Shown one piece after another: positions 1-5,285 of a DNA stretch of 10,825 nucleotides. The notes under the pieces are model-generated. The model saw only the letters and a list, made by a program, of their open reading frames with translations, ran no database searches and was not told the origin of the DNA. The position numbers and the translations under genes are program-made. The DNA comes from Chloroflexota bacterium (lineage in GTDB: Bacteria > Chloroflexota > Dehalococcoidia > DSTF01 > RBG-16-68-14): NCBI GenBank assembly GCA_022563135.1, contig JADFNZ010000053.1, positions 1 to 10,825 on the forward strand. The letters are read 5' to 3'. Numbering within the stretch: the stretch's first letter is position 1; the number at the start of each line of letters is the position of its first letter.

Positions 1-38
1 CCAGGCTGATGGTCACGGCAGATTCGGGAAGCAGGGTT

Positions 39-114
39 TGGAGCGGGAGAAGGGACTCGAACCCTCGACCCTCTGCTTGGGAAGCAGATGCTCTACCAAC
101 TGAGCTACTCCCGC
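39..114 (-). tRNA. tRNA-Gly (anticodon CCC), CCA end encoded
   Basis: On the minus strand the sequence folds as a complete cloverleaf. A perfect 7-bp acceptor stem (GCGGGAG with CTCCCGC) is followed by TA, a D-arm closed by GCTC/GAGC, an anticodon stem TCTGC/GCAGA around the loop TTCCCAA, and a T-arm with the loop TTCGAGT. The anticodon is CCC, so the tRNA reads the glycine codon GGG. The discriminator base is T at position 42, and CCA is encoded at 41-39; the body without CCA is 42-114. No other tRNA is adjacent. A promoter-like pair of boxes lies upstream at 137-166. Confidence 0.96.
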
Positions 115-136
115 TCGGATGCCAGGCCGCGACGAT

Positions 137-166
137 AGTATAGCCGCTATGGCTTAGGTTTGAGAA
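137..166 (-). promoter_or_regulatory. Putative promoter of the tRNA-Gly gene
   Basis: On the minus strand, TTCTCA (166-161) and TATACT (142-137) are separated by 18 bases. The -10 box matches the sigma-70 consensus at 5 of 6 positions and the -35 box at 4 of 6. The predicted start, near 130, would leave a short 5' leader before the mature tRNA end at 114. An 11-base palindrome (ATAGC-C-GCTAT, 140-150 on the plus strand) overlaps the -10 box. It is too tight to form a hairpin. Confidence 0.4.
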
Positions 167-194
167 CTAGCTCCGCGATAGCTGGTGCGTGGTT

Positions 195-230
195 GCTCAG
201 CCGGCAGAGTGGGAGCGAGCCGGACTGAGC
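195..230 (-). terminator. Hairpin just after the DtxR-like gene, possible terminator
   Basis: Arms 195-205 and 219-230 pair over 11 bp (GCTCAG plus CCGGC), with one bulged A at 224 and a 13-base loop. On the minus strand the hairpin begins 2 bases after the stop codon of the DtxR-like gene, a usual place for a terminator. No U-rich tract follows it on either strand, so intrinsic termination is uncertain. It may instead protect the mRNA 3' end. Confidence 0.35.
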
Positions 231-232
231 GT

Positions 233-922
233 CTATCTGGCGCTCGGTTTCACGCGGATTTTCGCCGCTACTGAGAGCCCCAGCGATACGCTTTCGCCCT
301 CCGACTCGATGACGATGACGCCGCTCGATGGCACGCGCTCGAGGATCGTGATCGCTCGACCGGGCTTCAGGTGGTGGCGCTCCAGGTACTCCAGAAGCTC
401 CTTGTCCTGCTCCAGCTCCTCGGAGATGAAGTGCACGGTCGCTTTGCTCCCCGGCTCGAGGGTATCGATAGGTACAAGTAGAGGGCTCAGCTTCGCTCCC
501 GTGCGAGGGATTGGGCTCCCGTGCGGGCAGGTCTTAGGTTTGCCTAGCAGCTCGAAGATCCCTTGCTCGATGATAGGTGTCAGGCCGTGCTCGAAGTGAT
601 GGGCCTCCTCGTGAACGTCAGCCCAGCGAAGCTTCAGCACATCGGTCAAGAAGCGCTCTGATAGACGGTGCCGCCGCGCGATGTTCTCCGCGAGCTGGTG
701 TCCTTGGGTGGTGAGGTGGATGTGCTTCTTGTCGTCAAGCCGAACCAGGCCGTCTCGCTGCATGCGCTTGACGGTGGCCCAGGCGGTCGGAGGTGTGACC
801 TGCATCCAGCGCGCGAGTCGCGCGGAGATCACCGTTTCGCCCTCCGTCTCCAGGCTGTAGATCGTCTGCAGGTAGTCGTCGACCGTCTCCGAAAGAGCGG
901 TGCCGGCTGTGGCCTTGGCCAT
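233..922 (-). CDS. DtxR/MntR-family metal-dependent transcriptional repressor
   Basis: A 229-residue cytosolic repressor of the DtxR/IdeR/MntR family, which binds operators when loaded with Fe(II) or Mn(II). Residues 10-70 form the winged helix-turn-helix, about 75-140 the metal-binding and dimerisation domain, and 150-226 an FeoA/SH3-like domain. The CPHG-x-PIP linker motif is at 132-139. By alignment from memory with DtxR, H85, E89 and H104 match the ancillary site, and E111 and H112 match primary-site ligands. The position of DtxR Cys102 is H108, and the position of DtxR Met10 is D16, which is Asp in MntR. This mixture leaves the metal (Fe or Mn) open. The ATG follows AAGGAGG at good spacing. 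No metal transporter gene adjoins it, so its targets lie elsewhere or it regulates itself. MntR-like and IdeR-like are both possible names, so no symbol is given. Confidence 0.93.
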   Translation of the reverse strand: MAKATAGTALSETVDDYLQTIYSLETEGETVISARLARWMQVTPPTAWATVKRMQRDGLVRLDDKKHIHLTTQGHQLAENIARRHRLSERFLTDVLKLRWADVHEEAHHFEHGLTPIIEQGIFELLGKPKTCPHGSPIPRTGAKLSPLLVPIDTLEPGSKATVHFISEELEQDKELLEYLERHHLKPGRAITILERVPSSGVIVIESEGESVSLGLSVAAKIRVKPSAR

Positions 923-943
923 GGGGGCGCCTCCTTCGCTGGC

Positions 944-962
944 GAGTATCAGTCTACCCTAA
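944..962 (-). promoter_or_regulatory. Candidate DtxR/IdeR-type metal box (one good half-site)
   Basis: The minus strand reads TTAGGGTAGACTGATACTC. The known DtxR/IdeR operator is a 19-base palindrome close to TTAGGTTAGNCTAACCTAA. The left half matches at 8 of 9 positions, the right half at only 3 of 9. Its position over the -10 box of a DtxR-family gene supports an operator. The weak right arm argues that it may be chance, or a variant site suited to this divergent regulator. Confidence 0.3.
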
Positions 963-979
963 TCTCTTGGGCTGGCCAA
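951..979 (-). promoter_or_regulatory. Putative promoter of the DtxR-like gene
   Basis: On the minus strand, TTGGCC (979-974) and TAGACT (956-951) are exactly 17 bases apart, and each matches its sigma-70 consensus at 4 of 6 positions. The start codon lies about 30 bases downstream of the -10 box, with the Shine-Dalgarno between them. The candidate metal-box half-site at 944-962 covers the -10 box, an arrangement expected for autorepression. Confidence 0.4.
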
Positions 980-1099
980 TGGGCCATGCAGCAATTAGCT
1001 GAGCCGAGCGCCTGTCACCTCGCCACAGAACGCTCGGTTCGCGCGTACCTGGGGCGGGACGGTATTAGAGTGCCGGTGCGTACGTTCGGGAGCCTCTGC

Positions 1100-1117
1100 T
1101 ATGGTGGCGCTGGAGGT
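1100..1117 (+). promoter_or_regulatory. Possible extended -10 and Shine-Dalgarno of the MaoC gene
   Basis: TATGGT (1100-1105) is preceded by TGC, giving an extended -10 of the form TGnTATGGT, but no -35 box is seen at the right distance. GGAGGT (1112-1117) stands 8 bases before the ATG at 1126 and is a good ribosome binding site. If this -10 is real, transcription would start at or next to the Shine-Dalgarno, giving a very short leader. A promoter further upstream, for example TATTAG at 1063-1068, is equally possible. Confidence 0.25.
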
Positions 1118-1125
1118 GTTGTCGT

Positions 1126-1533
1126 ATGGAGCTTGTCGTGGGACAGGAGACCACCCGCGAGATGACCGTCACCGAGGAGGCCGTGCGCGCCTATGCGGAG
1201 CTCACGGGTGATCGCAACCCGCTCCACTTCGACGCCGGCTTTGTGGCGGACACACGCTTCAGGCGGCTCATCGCGCAGGGAGGCCTCGCTACGGGCCTGC
1301 TGCACGCGCTCGTCGCGATGGATATGCCGGGGCCTGGGAGCGTCTTCCTCAGCCAGGACTGGAGCTTCCCGCGGCCGGTCTACATCGGCGAGACGATCCG
1401 CGCGGTGGCGACGGTCGCCTCCGTGCAGAACCGGCGCGGCATCGCGAAGCTGCGGTTCGAGGTGAAGAACCAGGACGGCGACGTTGTGCTCAAGGGCGAG
1501 GCGACCGTCATGCAGGTGCAGCCAGGCACGTAA
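1126..1533 (+). CDS. MaoC-like hotdog-fold (R)-specific enoyl-CoA hydratase
   Basis: A 135-residue single-hotdog protein, the usual length for PhaJ-type (R)-specific enoyl-CoA hydratases. These hydrate trans-2-enoyl-CoA to (R)-3-hydroxyacyl-CoA and work as homodimers in the cytosol. The hydratase-2 signature is plain at residues 24-36: Y/A-E-L-T-G-D-x-N-P-L-H. Catalytic Asp and His are D29 and H34. A further conserved stretch is AQGGLATGLL at 50-59. The ATG follows GGAGGT at 8 bases. The gene stands alone, divergent from the DtxR-like gene and convergent with the BBE-like gene, and no polyhydroxyalkanoate or beta-oxidation gene adjoins it. The substrate therefore cannot be read from context; a thioester dehydratase of another pathway is possible. 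Confidence 0.88.
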   Translation: MELVVGQETTREMTVTEEAVRAYAELTGDRNPLHFDAGFVADTRFRRLIAQGGLATGLLHALVAMDMPGPGSVFLSQDWSFPRPVYIGETIRAVATVASVQNRRGIAKLRFEVKNQDGDVVLKGEATVMQVQPGT

Positions 1534-1550
1534 GCTGGATCTACACAGAA

Positions 1551-1597
1551 CGACAGACCAAGAACGCCCGCGCTGAGTCTCAAGCGATCGACAGACC
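1551..1597. repeat. 9-bp direct repeat between convergent genes
   Basis: CGACAGACC occurs at 1551-1559 and again at 1589-1597 in the 69-base gap between the convergent MaoC and BBE-like genes. Nothing else is recognisable in this gap, and there is no hairpin with a T-tract for either gene. The repeat is short and may be chance. Confidence 0.25.
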
Positions 1598-1602
1598 GGT
1601 TC

Positions 1603-3024
1603 CTACGACGGCTTCACGTTCTGGTTGAGCCGGAACATGTTGTCTGGATCGAACTTCTTCTTCAGTTCCACCATCCGCTCGTAGTTCGATCCGTACGCTG
1701 CGCTGACACGATCAGTCTCCTCCTCTGTAAGGAAGTTGACGTAGACTCCGCCGGTGGCGAACGGAGCTGACTTGTCGAAGAATTCCCGTGCCCATGCAAT
1801 ACACTTCTCGTCATCCGCAGCATCTTCCCAACGGCCGTGCACATTCAGAACGAAGTTCGCGTCCCGGTGGAAGTAAGCTGTCGCATCGGCTGCGACACGG
1901 CTCGTTTTACCGCCCATCGCCGCGATGAAAATCTCACACTGAGGCGACGGAAGCTTTCCAGCGTACTCGATGATCACATCGACGGCGCCGTCGCTGAGCT
2001 CAGCGAAGTTGTGTGACTTCCAGTAGTTCCGGGCACCCGGCGTGAGTAGTGGATCGAATGCTTGCTGCCAGTCCGTGTATGGCTGCGCTCCGATAAACTC
2101 ACCAACCGGCGTCCCGAACGTGCGCAGCGGCTCGATGAGCTTCTGCCCTTCTTCGACATCTCCAGCGTAGAAGACTGCGAGGAGCACGACTTCAGTTCCG
2201 TGAACATCCTCTGGCAGGAACGGAAACGGTGGCGCCTGGCGCGTCACCAGCCAGACGTTCAAGTCGTCCGGCATCGTCAGCGCAAAGTCGCGATACTGCG
2301 TGATCACTGACTTCGCCTGATCGAAAGGGAAGACGATGAGGCCGCTGAGTACGTCCGGCCCCAGCGGGTGAAGCTGGAACTCGAAGTTGGTGACGATGCC
2401 CAAGTTTCCGCCGCCGCCCCGTATGCCCCAGAAGAGGTCCGTGTTCTCGTCCGCGCTCGCATGCAGTAGTTCGGCTTCTGCTGTCACAACATCTGCGGAG
2501 ATTAGATTATCGATGGACAGGCCGTACTTGCGGGAGAGCCAGCCGAAGCCGCCGCCCAGCGTCAGTCCAGCGATGCCAGTTGTCGAATTGATGCCGAGCG
2601 GCGTCGCCAGGCCGGCCTTCTGGGTCTCACCATCGAAATCGCCGAGCGTGGCCCCGGGGCCGACCGAGGCGCGGCGAGCATCCGCGTCCACTCGCACGCT
2701 ATTCATAAGCGATAGATCGATCATCAACCCACCATCGCATACGGCGCTTCCCGCGATGTTGTGGCCGCCGCCGCGCACGGATACCAGCAGCCGGTGTTTA
2801 CGCGCGATGGCAACTGCCTGCTTCACGTCGTCTGTATTCGTGCAGCGCGCGATGAGCGCTGGCCGCCGGTCGATCATCGCGTTCCAGATTTCGCGCGCCT
2901 CCTCATACGCTGCGTCACCGGCGCGGAGAAGCTCGCCGCGAAGGTTCGCCTTCATCTGTTCGATTCCAGTGTCGTCGATCGATGTTGTCGCGCCAGCGAC
3001 AGTTTCTATCTGTGTCCCTGCCAT
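1603..3024 (-). CDS. BBE-like FAD-linked oxidoreductase (PCMH-type FAD domain)
   Basis: A 473-residue flavoenzyme of the berberine-bridge-enzyme-like family, which oxidises sugars, alcohols or secondary metabolites using O2. The N-terminal PCMH-type FAD domain spans about residues 50-225. It contains VRGGGHN, with H88 as the expected 8-alpha covalent FAD attachment, LTLGGGFGW, and IRGGGGNLGIVT. The C-terminal BBE segment, YGSNYERMVELKKKFDP to NQNVKP, is at 444-472. Bicovalent members carry a Cys four residues before the G of the T-G-x-x-G motif; here that position is N146, so a single covalent link is expected. No signal peptide is visible, so it is probably cytosolic. The ATG follows a GGAGGAGGAG Shine-Dalgarno. 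Sampled stretches are about 50-53% G+C, against 72-77% in sampled nearby genes, which suggests acquisition by transfer. The substrate is not evident. Confidence 0.92.
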   Translation of the reverse strand: MAGTQIETVAGATTSIDDTGIEQMKANLRGELLRAGDAAYEEAREIWNAMIDRRPALIARCTNTDDVKQAVAIARKHRLLVSVRGGGHNIAGSAVCDGGLMIDLSLMNSVRVDADARRASVGPGATLGDFDGETQKAGLATPLGINSTTGIAGLTLGGGFGWLSRKYGLSIDNLISADVVTAEAELLHASADENTDLFWGIRGGGGNLGIVTNFEFQLHPLGPDVLSGLIVFPFDQAKSVITQYRDFALTMPDDLNVWLVTRQAPPFPFLPEDVHGTEVVLLAVFYAGDVEEGQKLIEPLRTFGTPVGEFIGAQPYTDWQQAFDPLLTPGARNYWKSHNFAELSDGAVDVIIEYAGKLPSPQCEIFIAAMGGKTSRVAADATAYFHRDANFVLNVHGRWEDAADDEKCIAWAREFFDKSAPFATGGVYVNFLTEEETDRVSAAYGSNYERMVELKKKFDPDNMFRLNQNVKPS

Positions 3025-3080
3025 CTTCTCCTCCTCCTAGACTTCGGGACTAATGGTTCTCCTGCCTCCTGAGAACGTAA

Positions 3081-3108
3081 AGTATCCTAGGTTCTTCGCA
3101 ATTGTCAA
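3081..3108 (-). promoter_or_regulatory. Promoter of the BBE-like gene (TTGACA-16-GATACT)
   Basis: On the minus strand a perfect -35 box TTGACA (3108-3103) lies 16 bases from GATACT (3086-3081), which matches TATAAT at 4 of 6 positions. The predicted start near 3074 gives a leader of about 50 bases before the ATG at 3024. This is the best sigma-70-like promoter in the window, and it implies that the BBE-like gene is transcribed separately from the VOC gene upstream. Confidence 0.6.
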
Positions 3109-3112
3109 TGGC
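3098..3112. promoter_or_regulatory. Operator-like palindrome over the -35 box of the BBE-like gene
   Basis: GCAATTGTCAATGGC is an imperfect 15-base palindrome with a perfect core, ATTG-T-CAAT (3101-3109). It covers the -35 hexamer of the BBE-like gene. Short ATTG/CAAT dyads of this kind are typical of MarR-type and other small dimeric repressors. No regulator gene is encoded beside it, so a partner cannot be named. Confidence 0.35.
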
Positions 3113-3141
3113 GATGTGCGCCCGCGGCGAAATAGCGCTGG

Positions 3142-3495
3142 CTACTGCTTCACCAGGCCGATGACGTTGCCCTCCGGGTCGGCGAGCTGGGCCATCGTCG
3201 GGCCGCCCGGCACGTCCCTGGGCGGCATGACGGTCTTGCCGCCCAGGCTCTCCGCCTTCTTCAGCGTCTCGTTCGGGTCGACCACCTGCACGTAGAACGT
3301 CACCAGCGGCCCGGCGTCTCTCTGGACGATACCGCCGCCGATGCCCTCCGGCGGGCCGCCGACGCCGGCCTCGACCATTCCGTACTGCATCGGATTGTTG
3401 TCATCGATCTTCCAGCCGAAGATCTCCTGATAGAAAGCCTGCAGCTTCTTTCCATCCTTGCCGTGGATCTCAAAGTGAACGACGGGACGTGTCAT
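3142..3495 (-). CDS. Small VOC-superfamily (glyoxalase/bleomycin-resistance fold) protein
   Basis: A 117-residue protein with the paired beta-alpha-beta-beta-beta modules of the vicinal oxygen chelate superfamily. Module 1 runs from VVHFEIHGKD with FYQEIFGWKI (4-30) and module 2 from VTFYVQVVDP to ADPEGNVIGLV (65-115). H7 sits where the first metal ligand usually lies. The expected second-module ligands appear replaced: T66 where a His is common, and G113 where a Glu is common in GN-x-x-E-L. A classical metal-dependent glyoxalase is therefore unlikely, and a ligand-binding or metal-free member is more probable. The start has only a weak AGGG Shine-Dalgarno 9 bases upstream. It lies 89 bases after the EEP gene and may be last in that operon or have its own promoter. 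The substrate is unknown. Confidence 0.85.
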   Translation of the reverse strand: MTRPVVHFEIHGKDGKKLQAFYQEIFGWKIDDNNPMQYGMVEAGVGGPPEGIGGGIVQRDAGPLVTFYVQVVDPNETLKKAESLGGKTVMPPRDVPGGPTMAQLADPEGNVIGLVKQ

Positions 3496-3547
3496 GTTGC
3501 GTTGCCCTTCTAGCCCCAGAGCGGGGCGCTAACGAACCAGCGGTATG

Positions 3548-3576
3548 AGGGTAGGGGGCCGCCGCTCGGAGTGCAA
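3548..3576 (-). promoter_or_regulatory. Weak candidate promoter of the VOC gene
   Basis: On the minus strand TTGCAC (3576-3571) and TACCCT (3553-3548) are 17 bases apart, but each matches its consensus at only about 3 of 6 positions. It lies between and beside the two 10-base direct repeats at 3557-3586. If it is not real, the VOC gene is read from the upstream operon. Confidence 0.22.
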
Positions 3577-3586
3577 GGCCGCCGCT
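3557..3586. repeat. Two 10-bp direct repeats spaced by 20 bp
   Basis: GGCCGCCGCT occurs at 3557-3566 and 3577-3586, so the copies are exactly 20 bases (about two helical turns) apart, on one DNA face. The second overlaps the stop codon of the EEP gene, and both lie upstream of the VOC gene. The spacing would suit a tandem protein-binding site, but the motif is simple GC-rich sequence and could be chance. Confidence 0.3.
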
Positions 3587-4340
3587 ACGGGATGCTCAGT
3601 TTGGCCGTTATGCCGAGGTGGTCGGACGGGTACAGGTCCTTGTCGAGCGGGTGCGGCTTGTCGAACGTCAGGCTCGCATCCAGGATCTTCGCCCCGCGCA
3701 CGAAGATGTAGTCGAGGCAGCCGTGCGGCGCCGGATCGAAGGTATTGACCGGCGTCGACCAGGTCTTCTCTGGCTCGCCGCCATGGATCGCCTCGTACGC
3801 GGAGGTAAACCGCTCCTTCATCAGCGCGACCGTCGGTTCGTTCGGGTAGGCGTTGAAATCGCCTAGCACGACCGTGGCCGCCGCGTCATCCCAAGTCTCG
3901 ACCCACTGCAGGAGCTTCTCCGCCTGTTCGAGTCGCTCCGCGGTGCCCTCCGGTGGGTAGTAGAGGTGGTTGTTGTAGAGGTCGAACAGGGCGTCGTTCT
4001 CCAGACGGAGGCGCAGGCGCTGGGCGACGCCTTCGTAGGAGAGGAGGTCCAGCCCTTCGTGCGCTTCCACGGGGAGCCGCGACATGACGGCGAGCGCCTG
4101 CACGTGTGCTGCCCGGCCGGGGCGGCCCATGTGGTAGATCCAATAGCGCGGTGGCTCCGTGAGGCGGCGGTTCGCCAGCCGGCAGAGCGACATCCCCTGG
4201 TCGATGACGAGGTCGACCTCCTGCAGCGCGATGACATCGGGCTGCAGCTCGGTGAGTTGGTCGAGCAGGAGCGGCAGGCGCTCGCCCCAGCGGCCGATCT
4301 TATTGAAGATGTTGAGCGTCGCGATTGTGACGGTCGCCAT
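3585..4340 (-). CDS. Endonuclease/exonuclease/phosphatase (EEP) family hydrolase
   Basis: A 251-residue member of the EEP (DNase I-like) superfamily, Mg-dependent enzymes that cleave phosphodiester or phosphomonoester bonds in nucleic acids, inositol phosphates or sphingomyelin. The catalytic motifs are all present: ATLNIF (N10), LQEVD (E41), YNNHL (H125), LGDFNAYP (D161, N163), LDYIF (D210) and PSDHLG (S239, D240, H241). No signal peptide is visible. The ATG at 4338-4340 overlaps the TGA of the PHP gene by one base (TGATG), so translation is probably coupled. The same reading frame stays open upstream to 5069, but that stretch is out-of-frame PHP sequence without EEP character. The true substrate is not determined by the motifs. 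It could be a DNA-repair nuclease or a small-molecule phosphodiesterase, and the company of a PHP phosphoesterase favours the latter. Confidence 0.92.
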   Translation of the reverse strand: MATVTIATLNIFNKIGRWGERLPLLLDQLTELQPDVIALQEVDLVIDQGMSLCRLANRRLTEPPRYWIYHMGRPGRAAHVQALAVMSRLPVEAHEGLDLLSYEGVAQRLRLRLENDALFDLYNNHLYYPPEGTAERLEQAEKLLQWVETWDDAAATVVLGDFNAYPNEPTVALMKERFTSAYEAIHGGEPEKTWSTPVNTFDPAPHGCLDYIFVRGAKILDASLTFDKPHPLDKDLYPSDHLGITAKLSIP

Positions 4341-5239
4341 CAGCGGCCCGATCGCGACTTCCCCACTGCGGCCGGCAGGGGATGGGCGGTGGGGCGGCGC
4401 CCTTCGTAGGAGACGAACTCCGTGTAGCCGGCCTGTGCCGCCCAGGCCGCGATGTCGTCGAAGCGCTGGCCGACGCGCTCGGGGATGTGCGCGTCCGAGG
4501 CGAGCGTCACCGGCAGCCCGGCCTTCTGCGCCCGCTCCAGCACCGGCAGGGCAGGGTAGGGCTCCGCGACCGGCTTGCGGTAGCCGTTGCTGTTGATCTC
4601 CAGCGCGTGCTTGTTCGCGCTCGCGGCGTCGACGATGGCGCTGTGTAGGGGAGTGAAGCTGGCGGGCCGGTGGCCGAGTAGCTTCGGCAGGTCCGGGTGG
4701 GCGAGGACGTCGCAGAGGCCGCTCTTCGCCAGGTCGGTGAGGAGCGCGGCGTAGTCCGCGAAGACCGCATCGATGTCGCGCGTCTCCCACTCGGCAGAGT
4801 TCGCGGGCACCTCCGGCCAATCGAATCCCCACGCGCCGATCCAGTGGACCGAGCCGAGCACGATGTCCCAGTCGTACGGCGCGAGGAACGCTCGCAGCGC
4901 CTCTTCGTGGCCGGGGATCCAGTCCATCTCCAGGCCGAGCAGCACGGGCAGGCCGTCGGCTTTCGCCTGCTCGATCACGCGGACATAGTCGGCGACGGCG
5001 CCGGAGACGTGGTCGCGGAAGTATGCCGCTGTCGTGGCCGCGAGCGCCGGGTTCGGATCGGCGTCCCACCAGCCGATGAGGGCGTCATAGGCCTCCTGGA
5101 AGCGAAAGAGATGCTCAGTGAAGGCGATGCGCTCCACGCCGTTCGCGTGCGCGGCCTCCACGTACAGCTCGATGCGCTCTCGCGTGATCGGCGGCTGTTG
5201 CCCGTGGGGCTGGAGATGGACGTGGGAATCGACGTACAT
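4340..5239 (-). CDS. PHP-domain phosphoesterase, histidinol-phosphatase (HisJ/HisK)-like
   Basis: A 299-residue PHP-family metal-dependent hydrolase close to the histidinol-phosphatase type, which removes phosphate from L-histidinol phosphate in histidine synthesis. Trinuclear metal-site motifs occur in the family order: DSHVH (H6, H8), FTEH (H43), GLEMDW (E104), GSVHW (H132), AHPD (H181) and ASDAH (D249, H251). The ATG at 5239 was chosen because the family begins with this Met-x-x-D-x-H-x-H segment. The frame is open to 5383, but those extra 48 residues are low-complexity and overlap the transporter gene. Only a weak GAGTGG ribosome site precedes it. It lies 46 bases after the transporter gene and overlaps the EEP gene by one base. 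No other histidine-pathway gene is in view, so the substrate may be another phosphoester. Confidence 0.92.
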   Translation of the reverse strand: MYVDSHVHLQPHGQQPPITRERIELYVEAAHANGVERIAFTEHLFRFQEAYDALIGWWDADPNPALAATTAAYFRDHVSGAVADYVRVIEQAKADGLPVLLGLEMDWIPGHEEALRAFLAPYDWDIVLGSVHWIGAWGFDWPEVPANSAEWETRDIDAVFADYAALLTDLAKSGLCDVLAHPDLPKLLGHRPASFTPLHSAIVDAASANKHALEINSNGYRKPVAEPYPALPVLERAQKAGLPVTLASDAHIPERVGQRFDDIAAWAAQAGYTEFVSYEGRRPTAHPLPAAVGKSRSGR

Positions 5240-5285
5240 CGCGACCACTCTAGCAGATGCGGTCGCGGCGACGCAGCGCCCTGCG

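Noticed and set aside
26..87. Nine-base repeat GGGAAGCAG in the tRNA (79-87) and its 3' flank (26-34), as an integrative-element attachment site
   Set aside because: It is too short, lies in the anticodon arm rather than the tRNA 3' end, and no integrase or element genes are present.
668..1165. Plus-strand open frame of 165 codons
   Set aside because: It is antisense to the DtxR-like gene and runs across the divergent intergenic region into the MaoC gene. It has no domain and no Shine-Dalgarno.
3513..3527. Small hairpin GCCCC-AGAGC-GGGGC before the VOC gene as an attenuator or riboswitch
   Set aside because: It is a single 5-bp GC stem without a T-tract or any alternative structure, expected by chance in this composition.
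4341..5069. Upstream extension of the EEP frame (about 240 extra residues)
   Set aside because: It overlaps the PHP gene in another frame on the same strand and is low-complexity Arg/Ala/Pro-rich. The ATG at 4340 with TGATG coupling gives a standard-length EEP protein.
4340..5239. Assigning the PHP protein confidently as hisJ/hisK of histidine biosynthesis
   Set aside because: Motifs fit the family, but there is no other histidine gene in the window, and PHP proteins act on several phosphoesters. The symbol was left empty.
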